NCBI GenBank assembly: GCA_031255985.1
Contig: JAIRRL010000007.1
Coordinates: 1-11,407 of the forward strand
Length of the DNA: 11,407 nt
Direction: 5' to 3'
From: Gracilibacteraceae bacterium
GTDB taxonomy: Bacteria > Bacillota > Desulfitobacteriia > Desulfitobacteriales > Syntrophobotulaceae
In this document: positions 6,115 to 11,407 of the stretch, piece after piece
Layout of the letters: each line of letters begins with the position of its first letter
How positions within the stretch are numbered: position 1 is the stretch's first letter
Position numbers and translations under genes: made by a program
Notes under the pieces: model-generated
Seen by the model: the letters and a program-made list of their open reading frames with translations, nothing else
Database searches by the model: none
Told to the model about the DNA's origin: nothing

Positions 6115-6141
6115 AGGGGACGCCGCCTACGGCGTCCCGCT
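6115..6141. repeat. Palindromic intergenic repeat, copy 2
   Basis: The same 27-base unit as at 6073-6099 except that G at 6087 is A at 6129. The 9-bp stem GGGACGCCG (6117-6125) / CGGCGTCCC (6130-6138) is intact. An alternative stem, CGTAGG (6112-6117) with CCTACG (6126-6131), is also possible. The two copies are separated by 15 bases of unrelated sequence. Confidence 0.75.
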
Positions 6142-6172
6142 GAATTATTTACATTGAAAGGAGCTTGCAAAA

Positions 6173-6745
6173 ATGGCTATCAATCTCTCAAAAGGGCAAA
6201 AAATCAGTTTGAGCAAAGAAGCGCCAAATCTGAAAATAGCGCTGGTCGGACTGGGCTGGGACGTCAAACAGTTTGACGGCGGCGCGGAATACGACCTGGA
6301 CGCCTCTATTTTCCTCTTGAACGAAAGCGGCAAATGCCAAAACGACTCGGATTTCATTTTTTACAACAACCTCTCCAGCGGCGGCGTCACTCATTCCGGC
6401 GACAACCGCACCGGCGAGGGCGAGGGCGACGACGAAGCCATCACGATTGAGTTCGCGAAAGTCCCGGCTTACGTGGCCAAGATCGCCATCACCGTGACCA
6501 TCCACGACGCCCAGCCCCGCGGCCAGAATTTCGGCCAGGTGCAGAACGCCTATGTCCGGCTCGTGGACAAAGATACGGGCGTCGAACTCCTGCGCTTCGA
6601 CCTGGGCGAGGATTATTCGACGGAAACAGCGATTGTTTTCGCCGAGGTTTACCGGCACAGCGGCGAGTGGAGATTCTCGGCCGTGGGCGCCGGCTTCAAC
6701 GGCGGCCTGGAAGCCCTGTGCCGCAATTACGGTTTGAATGTCTGA
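6173..6745 (+). CDS. terD: TerD-family calcium-binding stress protein (copy 3)
   Basis: A 190-residue TerD-domain protein beginning MAINLSKGQKISLSK. It keeps the Ca2+-site residues: D41-L-D43 (YDLDASIFLLNESGK) and GDNRTGEGEGDDE (76-88). The core motifs TVTIHDAQPRGQNFGQVQNA, then DLGEDYSTETAIVFAEVYR and WRFSAVGAGFNGGL, closely follow copy 1, so copies 1 and 3 are paralogues and copy 2 is the outlier. ATG 6173 has AAAGGAG (6157-6163) at 9 bases. It is 46 bases upstream of the C-C lyase gene with no terminator between, which ties the TerD block to the enzyme block. Confidence 0.95.
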   Translation: MAINLSKGQKISLSKEAPNLKIALVGLGWDVKQFDGGAEYDLDASIFLLNESGKCQNDSDFIFYNNLSSGGVTHSGDNRTGEGEGDDEAITIEFAKVPAYVAKIAITVTIHDAQPRGQNFGQVQNAYVRLVDKDTGVELLRFDLGEDYSTETAIVFAEVYRHSGEWRFSAVGAGFNGGLEALCRNYGLNV

Positions 6746-6791
6746 AGAAAGGCGCGGGGCTGAGGCTGAGTCCGAGGCGGCCGGCATATAG

Positions 6792-7934
6792 ATGAGATAT
6801 TTTGCCCATCTGGCGGCCGCGCGAACGGACGCCCTGTTTTATGAGGCGCCGCAACCGTTTTTTCGCGACGCGCCCCGTGAGTTGCTGCGCTTTGCCGTAG
6901 GAGCTTTGCTTTACACGCCGGCGACCGGCCGGCGCCTGGCGGATATGGCCCGCCGCCCGCCCTGGCCCGGTCTCAAGGCCTTGGGTTTTTGTCTGGAAGA
7001 TTCGGTCGGGGAAGCGGAACGTCAGTCGGCGCAGAAAAATCTGATGCGGCAAGTGCGGCGGCTGACGGATCTGACCCAGGCGGGCGACCTGAACCTGGAG
7101 GATTTGCCGCTTCTTTTTGTGCGCGTCAAAGATTACGCGATGCTGGAAGCGATGCAGCCTTTTTTTCAGGAAAATATCCCCACCTTGACCGGGGTGATTC
7201 TGCCCAAGGTCAATTTGGCGCGCCTGCAGGCCTGTCTGCCGCTGGTGGCGGAAATAAACCGGCGGGCGGTCTCGCCTTTTTATGTGATGCCGATTTTGGA
7301 GGATGAGGAAATCGCCGCTTCGGCGGAACGGCTGCTCCTGCTGCAGCGGATGCGGGAACTGCTGGATCAGTATTACCCGTATGTGCTGAATATTCGCATC
7401 GGCGCGACCGACTGCTGCGGGCTTTACGGCATCCGCCGCTCGGCCGCGACCCCCTCCGGGCGGCTCAACCTGCTGGCCGCTTATATCGCCGATATTGCGC
7501 GAATTTTTGCCCTGCGGGACAGATATACCATCAGCGCCCCTGTATGGGAATATTTTCCACAAGCCGCCGACCCCGGATCGGGCCGGGGGCCGGTGGAGGA
7601 ACAGCCTGAATTGGCCGGGCTTTTTGCCGAATGTGACCTGGATTTGCAAAACGGGCTTATCGGCAAGACCGCGATCCACCCGTCCCAATTGCTGCCGATT
7701 CAGGCCATGCACGCCGTGGAGCGGGAAACTTACGCCGACGCCATGGATATCGCGGAGGCCGCCGCCTCGGCCAGAGGCGTTTTCGCCAGCGCCGGCCGCA
7801 ATAAGATGAACGAGCCTAAGCCGCATGAAATCTGGGCGCGGCGTATTTTGAAGCAAGCCGCGGTTTACGGGGTTTTAAACCGGGGCGTGAGCCGCCTGGA
7901 TTTGTGGCGGGCGGCGACGGGGGGCGGGGTGTGA
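6792..7934 (+). CDS. CitE-like TIM-barrel C-C bond lyase of Ter biosynthetic module
   Basis: A 380-residue HpcH/HpaI-CitE superfamily enzyme. Motifs along the barrel are FCLEDSVGEAE (67-76, acidic Mg2+ region), LFVRVKD (108-114, Arg111 for a carboxylate or CoA-like group), GVILPKV (134-140), MPILEDEEI (166-174), RIGATDCCGLYGIRR (202-216) and NGLIGKTAIHPSQL (287-300), the last being the CitE-type C-terminal signature. This matches the 'C-C bond lyase of the TIM-barrel fold' family that accompanies TerD, TRSP-PRTase and PELOTA-PRTase genes. It is expected to make or break a C-C bond in a small acid; the substrate is unknown. ATG 6792 has only a weak GAGGCGG about 11 bases upstream. Its stop overlaps the next start (GTGA, 7931-7934). 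Confidence 0.88.
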   Translation: MRYFAHLAAARTDALFYEAPQPFFRDAPRELLRFAVGALLYTPATGRRLADMARRPPWPGLKALGFCLEDSVGEAERQSAQKNLMRQVRRLTDLTQAGDLNLEDLPLLFVRVKDYAMLEAMQPFFQENIPTLTGVILPKVNLARLQACLPLVAEINRRAVSPFYVMPILEDEEIAASAERLLLLQRMRELLDQYYPYVLNIRIGATDCCGLYGIRRSAATPSGRLNLLAAYIADIARIFALRDRYTISAPVWEYFPQAADPGSGRGPVEEQPELAGLFAECDLDLQNGLIGKTAIHPSQLLPIQAMHAVERETYADAMDIAEAAASARGVFASAGRNKMNEPKPHEIWARRILKQAAVYGVLNRGVSRLDLWRAATGGGV

Positions 7935-9253
7935 CGGAACATATAGTCAGAGCGGGTCCGGGTTTGCGCCTGGCGCTGTCGATTCAGCGCGTCAGTTTTT
8001 GTTTGCGCTGGGAGCAGCTTTTTGGGCTGGCGGCCCGGCGCAATCCCCGCCGGGCTTTTCTTTTTGTCAGCCGCGTTCTGGGCAAGCACTTGGCCATGCC
8101 GCCGCATAAACTGCTGGCGGCGGCCAAATTGCTGGCGCTGGAATATACGGGGCAGGAAGGGGCGGCGGATTACCTCCGCCTGCTGGAAAGCGAGACTTCT
8201 TTTCCCGAATTGACCGCCCGCCTGGCAGCGGGGCGGACGCCGGTGGCGGCGGCGGAGCGCACGCTTTTTATCGGTTTCGCGGAAACAGCCACCGGCCTGG
8301 GACAGGCCCTGGCCGATAATTTCCGGGGCGAGATCGCTTACGCCCATACGACGCGGGTCGTCCGCCCCGGCGTCCCGGCGCTGAAATTTACGGAGGAACA
8401 TTCCCACGCCAGCGAGCATTATTTATATCTGGATTCGATCGCCGCTTTTATGGCCGCCTGCGACCGCGTCGCCTTTATCGACGACGAGCTGACGACGGGC
8501 CGGACGGCGCTGGCCGGAATCCGCGCCCTGAACGCGGCTTACGGCCTGCGGCGTTTTTTGATTTTTTCCTTGCTCGACTGGCGCTCTACCGCCGCCCGGC
8601 AGGCGCAGGCGGAGCTGGCGGCGGAACTGGGAGTGGAAATCACCGCCGTTTCTTTGCTGCAAGGGGATTTCCGCGAAATCGGCCCGGAGCCGGGAACGGA
8701 CGCGGGCGCGGCGGCGATGGCGGAAGCGGCGACGGGAGCGGCGGCGGGAGAAAAAACGGCTATGCCGGAGGATTTCCGCCGCAGCGCGGGCGGCAGCTAT
8801 GAAACGCTGGATCTGTCCGCCCTCAGCCTGGCGGGGGGGCGGACGCCCCTGGCGGGGGAAGCGCTGGCGGCGCGGCCGGAATCGTGCCGGCGGGCGGCGG
8901 CGATTCTGGCGGACGCGTTGCCTGCCGCCCCGGAGCCGACTTTGTACGTGGGGACGGGGGAGCTGATTTACGCGCCGCTCATGTGCGCCGGCTACTTGGG
9001 CGGCGGCGATTTTCACTCGACCACCCAAAGCCCGATTGTGCCGCTGGCCGGCTCGGCGATTGAAAGCGGCGTGTGGTTCGACCCGCCGGATACTTACAGC
9101 CGGGCGGGCTACCTCTATAACGTGCCGGGCGGGCATTACCGCCGGGCGGTTATTTTCAGCGAAAAAAGCCTGACCCGCCCGGAAGGCCTCGGCCAGCTGG
9201 CTTCCTATCTGCGCCGCCAGGGCGTCGGGCGGGTGACGGCGGCGCTGCTGTGA
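7931..9253 (+). CDS. Phosphoribosyltransferase (PRTase_2) with C-terminal TRSP domain
   Basis: A 440-residue, two-domain protein. The N-terminal PRTase domain (about 20-248) has VAFIDDELTTGRTA (180-193), the 13-residue PRPP-binding loop of orotate-PRTase-like enzymes, and EEHSHASEHYLY (155-166), the region expected to shape the substrate pocket. An Ala/Gly-rich linker (about 252-275) leads to the TRSP domain (about 335-440: VGTGELIYAPLMCAGYLGG, STTQSPIVPL, GYLYNVPGGHYRRA). The namesake TRSP reads TQSP here (365-368). It is expected to attach or remove a ribose-phosphate in synthesis of a nucleoside-like compound (family-level proposal). GTG 7931 is preferred over the upstream in-frame GTG 7904. 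It forms a GTGA overlap with the previous stop, has a G-rich ribosome site just upstream, and the extra nine residues are low-complexity. Confidence 0.88.
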   Translation: MTEHIVRAGPGLRLALSIQRVSFCLRWEQLFGLAARRNPRRAFLFVSRVLGKHLAMPPHKLLAAAKLLALEYTGQEGAADYLRLLESETSFPELTARLAAGRTPVAAAERTLFIGFAETATGLGQALADNFRGEIAYAHTTRVVRPGVPALKFTEEHSHASEHYLYLDSIAAFMAACDRVAFIDDELTTGRTALAGIRALNAAYGLRRFLIFSLLDWRSTAARQAQAELAAELGVEITAVSLLQGDFREIGPEPGTDAGAAAMAEAATGAAAGEKTAMPEDFRRSAGGSYETLDLSALSLAGGRTPLAGEALAARPESCRRAAAILADALPAAPEPTLYVGTGELIYAPLMCAGYLGGGDFHSTTQSPIVPLAGSAIESGVWFDPPDTYSRAGYLYNVPGGHYRRAVIFSEKSLTRPEGLGQLASYLRRQGVGRVTAALL

Positions 9254-10392
9254 GCGGGGCCGGCCTGTACCCGCCGGGGAGTTTCGCTCCGGACGACGTG
9301 ACCGTACTCCTGCGGGACGTCAGCGGCCTGGTGGCGGAACGGGCGGTGGCGGAGCGGGAATACGCCATTCAGCGCGGCCGGCATTATTCGGAGGATTTGC
9401 CGGTGGAACGGCTGCCGGACGCCGAATACACGGCGGTTTTTTTGCGGTTGCTGGCCGGCGCCAGCAGCCGCGTGGCCCTGTACACCGGCGTCCTGACCCG
9501 CCGGGTGCTGCGGCGCTTCGCCCGGCCGGCCCTGGTTTCGCTCGCCCGTTCCGGCACGCCCTGCGGCGTCCTCATGCGCCGTTACGCCCGGCGGGAAATG
9601 GGGGAGGATTTGCCCCATTTTACCGTCAGTATTATCCGGGGAAAGGGACTCGATGAAAACGCCCTGGATTACATTTTGGCGGCATGCCCCGACCGGACGC
9701 CGGTTTTCGTGGACGGCTGGACGGGCAAAGGCGCGATCGCCAGGGAACTCGCCGCCGCCTGCGCGGCTTACAGCCGCCGGCGCGGGCTCAGGCTGGCGCC
9801 CGTGCTGGCGGCTTTGGCCGACCCGGCCGGGGCGGCCGCGATTTGCGCGACCGGCGAGGATTTTCTCAATCCCTCCTGCTGCCTGAACAGCACGGTTTGC
9901 GGCCTGTTGAGCCGCACGGTGCATAACGCCGCTTTTATCGGCGCCGGGGATTTTCACGGCGTGCGCGTATACCGGGAGTTCGCCGCCGCCGATCAGACGG
10001 ATTTTTATCTGCGGTCGGTGGAAGCGCATTTTGCGGCGCTGCGGGCGGAAACTAAAGCCCTGGCCGCCGCGCTCCCGCCCTCCGGCCCGGCGACGGCCGG
10101 GGGCGGCGGCGGAGACGGAGACGGAGGCGGGGCCGGCTGGGAGGCGGCGGAGCGGATCGGGCGTTTGTTTGGCGTGAAGGATATCAACAAGGTCAAGCCG
10201 GGTTTGGGCGAAACAACGCGGGTGCTGCTGCGGCGCGTGCCGGAGCGGATTTTGCTCCGGACGCCCGATCATCCGGACTTGGCCTATATCCGTTTGCTGG
10301 CCCAAAACAAAGGGGTTCCCGCCGAGGTTTTCCCGGATATGCCCTATCTGTGCTGCGGGCTGATCGCGGAGCAGGGGGAGGGGGAAGCGTGA
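9250..10392 (+). CDS. StiP-family PRTase-like protein with C-terminal PELOTA RNA-binding domain
   Basis: A 380-residue protein. The N-terminal part (about 15-265) matches the family annotated either as PRTase_1 or 'cysteine protease StiP'. It has EREYAIQRGRHYSEDLPVE, then ALYTGVLTRRV, the PRPP-loop-like FVDGWTGKGAI (153-163) and NPSCCLNSTVCGLLSRT (207-223). The VDGWTGKG loop favours a PRTase fold; conserved cysteines explain the protease label, so catalysis is uncertain. A Gly-rich linker (278-295) precedes a PELOTA/L7Ae-like domain (about 300-373: VLLRRVPERILLR, LAYIRLLAQNKGVPAEVFPDMPY). That domain suggests the enzyme or its product touches RNA. GTG 9250 overlaps the previous stop as GTGA, so translation is coupled. 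It sits between the TRSP-PRTase and HAD genes as in other loci of this type. Confidence 0.87.
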   Translation: MSGAGLYPPGSFAPDDVTVLLRDVSGLVAERAVAEREYAIQRGRHYSEDLPVERLPDAEYTAVFLRLLAGASSRVALYTGVLTRRVLRRFARPALVSLARSGTPCGVLMRRYARREMGEDLPHFTVSIIRGKGLDENALDYILAACPDRTPVFVDGWTGKGAIARELAAACAAYSRRRGLRLAPVLAALADPAGAAAICATGEDFLNPSCCLNSTVCGLLSRTVHNAAFIGAGDFHGVRVYREFAAADQTDFYLRSVEAHFAALRAETKALAAALPPSGPATAGGGGGDGDGGGAGWEAAERIGRLFGVKDINKVKPGLGETTRVLLRRVPERILLRTPDHPDLAYIRLLAQNKGVPAEVFPDMPYLCCGLIAEQGEGEA

Positions 10393-11213
10393 TTCTGGCC
10401 GCCGACCTGGACGATACGCTTATATTTTCGACCCGCCGCCTGGCTGCCGCCGGCGTGGCCAGGGACGGCGCCGCGCCCGTCGAATACAAGGACGGCGAAC
10501 CTGTGGCCTTTATGACGGCGCCGGCCCTGGCCGCCCTGCTCCTGCTGCGCCGAAACACGGTTTTTGTCCTCAGCACCTTGCGCGGCGAGGAGCAGGCGCG
10601 GCGGGTCGTATTTATCCGGGACGGCGGCTGCCGGTATCTCTGCTGTCAGAACGGACTGTATATTTACCGGGACGGCGCGGCGGACGCCGTTTGGGCGGAG
10701 CGGGTGGCGCGAACCGTCGCCGCCTTGCCGCTGAACCTCGCCGCCGCCGCCGCCCGCGCGTCAGAACTGCCGGGCGTAATGCGCCTATTCCGCCGCTATG
10801 AGCATATGGCGGTTTTCGCGGTGGAAGCGGCGGAATTCGCCGCCGCCCCCTACCTGGCTTTGCGGGGGGAACTGGCGCGGCGAGGCTGGCGCCTGCAGCG
10901 CCAGCGGCGCAAACTATACCTTTTACCCCTGGATATAGACAAGGGTAAAGCCTTGCTTTATATTCGCGAGCGGGAGGGAAAAGAAGCGGTCGGCCTGGGG
11001 GATTCCTATTTTGACTGGCCGCTTTTAGCCGCCTGCCGCCGCCGTTTTTCCCCGGCGGGCAGCTCTTTGGCCGCGGCGGGCGCGGCGGCCTGGGAATTCC
11101 AGCCGGATGAGGCGGCGCCGGAGGGAATAGAGTTTTCTCGCCAGCCACTCATGGCCGGAACAGAAGAAATTTTGCTGCGCCTTTGCGAAATAATATCAAT
11201 TCAAACCCGATAG
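10389..11213 (+). CDS. HAD-superfamily hydrolase (phosphatase) of Ter biosynthetic module
   Basis: A 274-residue HAD phosphohydrolase with a cap domain of the C2 type (about 85-180). Motif I is AADLDDTLIF with nucleophile Asp6 and Asp8. Motif II is VFVLSTLRG (58-66, Ser62/Thr63). The motif III lysine is in DIDKGKALLY (182-191). Motif IV is GLGDSYFDWPLL (202-213). All catalytic positions are present. It probably removes a phosphate from the product or an intermediate of the neighbouring PRTases (inference). GTG 10389 is chosen over GTG 10350 because it forms the same GTGA overlap with the previous gene as the two junctions before it. It also places motif I near the N-terminus, as is normal for HAD enzymes. 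It is the last recognisable gene of the operon. Confidence 0.88.
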   Translation: MILAADLDDTLIFSTRRLAAAGVARDGAAPVEYKDGEPVAFMTAPALAALLLLRRNTVFVLSTLRGEEQARRVVFIRDGGCRYLCCQNGLYIYRDGAADAVWAERVARTVAALPLNLAAAAARASELPGVMRLFRRYEHMAVFAVEAAEFAAAPYLALRGELARRGWRLQRQRRKLYLLPLDIDKGKALLYIREREGKEAVGLGDSYFDWPLLAACRRRFSPAGSSLAAAGAAAWEFQPDEAAPEGIEFSRQPLMAGTEEILLRLCEIISIQTR

Positions 11214-11245
11214 CGCCAATTAATAAACTGTCTCTACTCACTGCA

Positions 11246-11268
11246 CTGGTTATTTTCTCGGTAACCAG
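11246..11268. repeat. Inverted repeat downstream of the HAD gene
   Basis: CTGGTTA (11246-11252) and TAACCAG (11262-11268) form a perfect 7-bp stem with a 9-base loop, 33 bases after the operon's last stop. No U-run follows directly, although a T-rich stretch begins about 16 bases later. It could be a weak terminator for the operon or a protein-binding site. Confidence 0.4.
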
Positions 11269-11330
11269 AAGATAAGTGTCCGTATTTTCTTTTGTTATAA
11301 GCAATTGCCAAAACACGAAAGGAACCTATT

Positions 11331-11359
11331 TTAGCGGCGTACGGATGAATGGCTATAAT
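11331..11359 (+). promoter_or_regulatory. Possible promoter near the right edge
   Basis: A perfect TATAAT (11354-11359) lies 17 bases after TTAGCG (11331-11336), a poor -35 box. It would drive a gene to the right of the window. The A/T-richer setting makes it plausible but also raises the chance of an accidental -10. Confidence 0.3.
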
Positions 11360-11407
11360 GGGTGTTCGAAAGGCGGAACTGGCTATTGGCAGGGGTTCCA
11401 GGGCAAT

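Larger units (their letters stand above)
5973..6172 (+). other. 200-bp gap between terD2 and terD3 carrying a repeat pair
   Basis: The gap is non-coding. It holds AAAAATTTTT just after the terD2 stop, a TATAAT (6043-6048) without a -35 at the right distance, two copies of a palindromic repeat (6073-6099, 6115-6141), and the ribosome site AAAGGAG (6157-6163) 9 bases before the terD3 ATG. It may contain an internal promoter for terD3 and the downstream enzymes, but the evidence is weak. Confidence 0.4.
11234..11407 (-). other. Open minus-strand frame entering from the right edge, unidentified
   Basis: On the minus strand 57 codons are open from the window edge to TAG (complement of 11234-11236), reading ...FRTPIIAIHPYAAKIGS... 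and ending GYRENNQCSE. I do not recognise a family. An open run this long is not rare by chance in one of six frames, and a plus-strand frame is also open here (11276-11407). It is recorded as a possible 3' end of a gene lying mostly outside the window. Confidence 0.2.

Noticed and set aside
6073..6141. The twin repeats as a minimal CRISPR array
   Set aside because: There are only two copies with a 15-base gap, the unit is a full palindrome, and no cas genes are present.
6696..7856. Long open frame on the minus strand (386 codons) opposite the C-C lyase
   Set aside because: It is an antisense shadow in high-GC DNA: Arg/Gln/Gly-rich with no recognisable motif, while the plus strand encodes a clear CitE-like enzyme.
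7904..7930. Earlier GTG start for the TRSP-PRTase
   Set aside because: It would add nine low-complexity residues and a 31-base overlap; GTG 7931 gives the same GTGA junction as the next two genes.
9205..10305. Long minus-strand frame (366 codons) opposite the StiP/PELOTA gene
   Set aside because: Composition is Arg/Ala/Gly-rich with no family features; the plus-strand protein is well supported.
10350..10388. Earlier GTG start for the HAD hydrolase
   Set aside because: It would put 13 Gly/Arg-rich residues before HAD motif I; GTG 10389 gives a GTGA junction and a normal N-terminus.

Overview
The window looks like a chromosomal piece of a GC-rich bacterium, most likely a Firmicute (Negativicutes or Clostridia type). 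This is inferred from strong AGGAGG-like ribosome sites, tight operons, A/T-rich sigma70/SigA-like promoters and gene families best known from Bacillus and relatives. No rRNA, tRNA, CRISPR array or transposase was seen. No intergenic stretch exceeds 300 bases.

Left part (1-2150). The window opens with the last codons of a LuxE-type acyl-protein synthetase. It overlaps a complete LuxC-type acyl-CoA reductase, so together they form a fatty acyl reductase pair. Facing them on the minus strand are two overlapping 115-residue EamA/SMR-like membrane proteins, probably subunits of one heteromeric transporter or flippase. Their promoter lies back to back with the promoter of the next operon.

Main part (2169-11213, all plus strand). 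This is a tellurite-resistance/stress type 'Ter' locus. It begins with a good promoter and a structured leader, followed by a long YceG-family protein and three TerD-family proteins, one of which lacks the acidic Ca2+-site cluster of the other two. Next come four enzymes: a CitE-like TIM-barrel C-C bond lyase, a phosphoribosyltransferase with a TRSP domain, a second PRTase-like (StiP family) protein with a C-terminal PELOTA RNA-binding domain, and a HAD hydrolase. The last four genes are joined by three identical GTGA stop/start overlaps. This set matches the 'biosynthetic module' that comparative genomics (Anantharaman, Iyer and Aravind) linked to Ter systems and proposed to make a nucleoside-like metabolite. 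The system is therefore described as a family, but its product is unknown to me.

Right end (11214-11407). The DNA becomes visibly A/T-richer after the HAD gene. It holds an inverted repeat, a possible promoter and weak open frames, none of which I recognise.

The points most worth a second look are the repeated architecture of YceG, mutually exclusive hairpins in its leader, the degenerate middle TerD, a pair of near-identical palindromic repeats between TerD2 and TerD3, and the TQSP variant in the TRSP domain.
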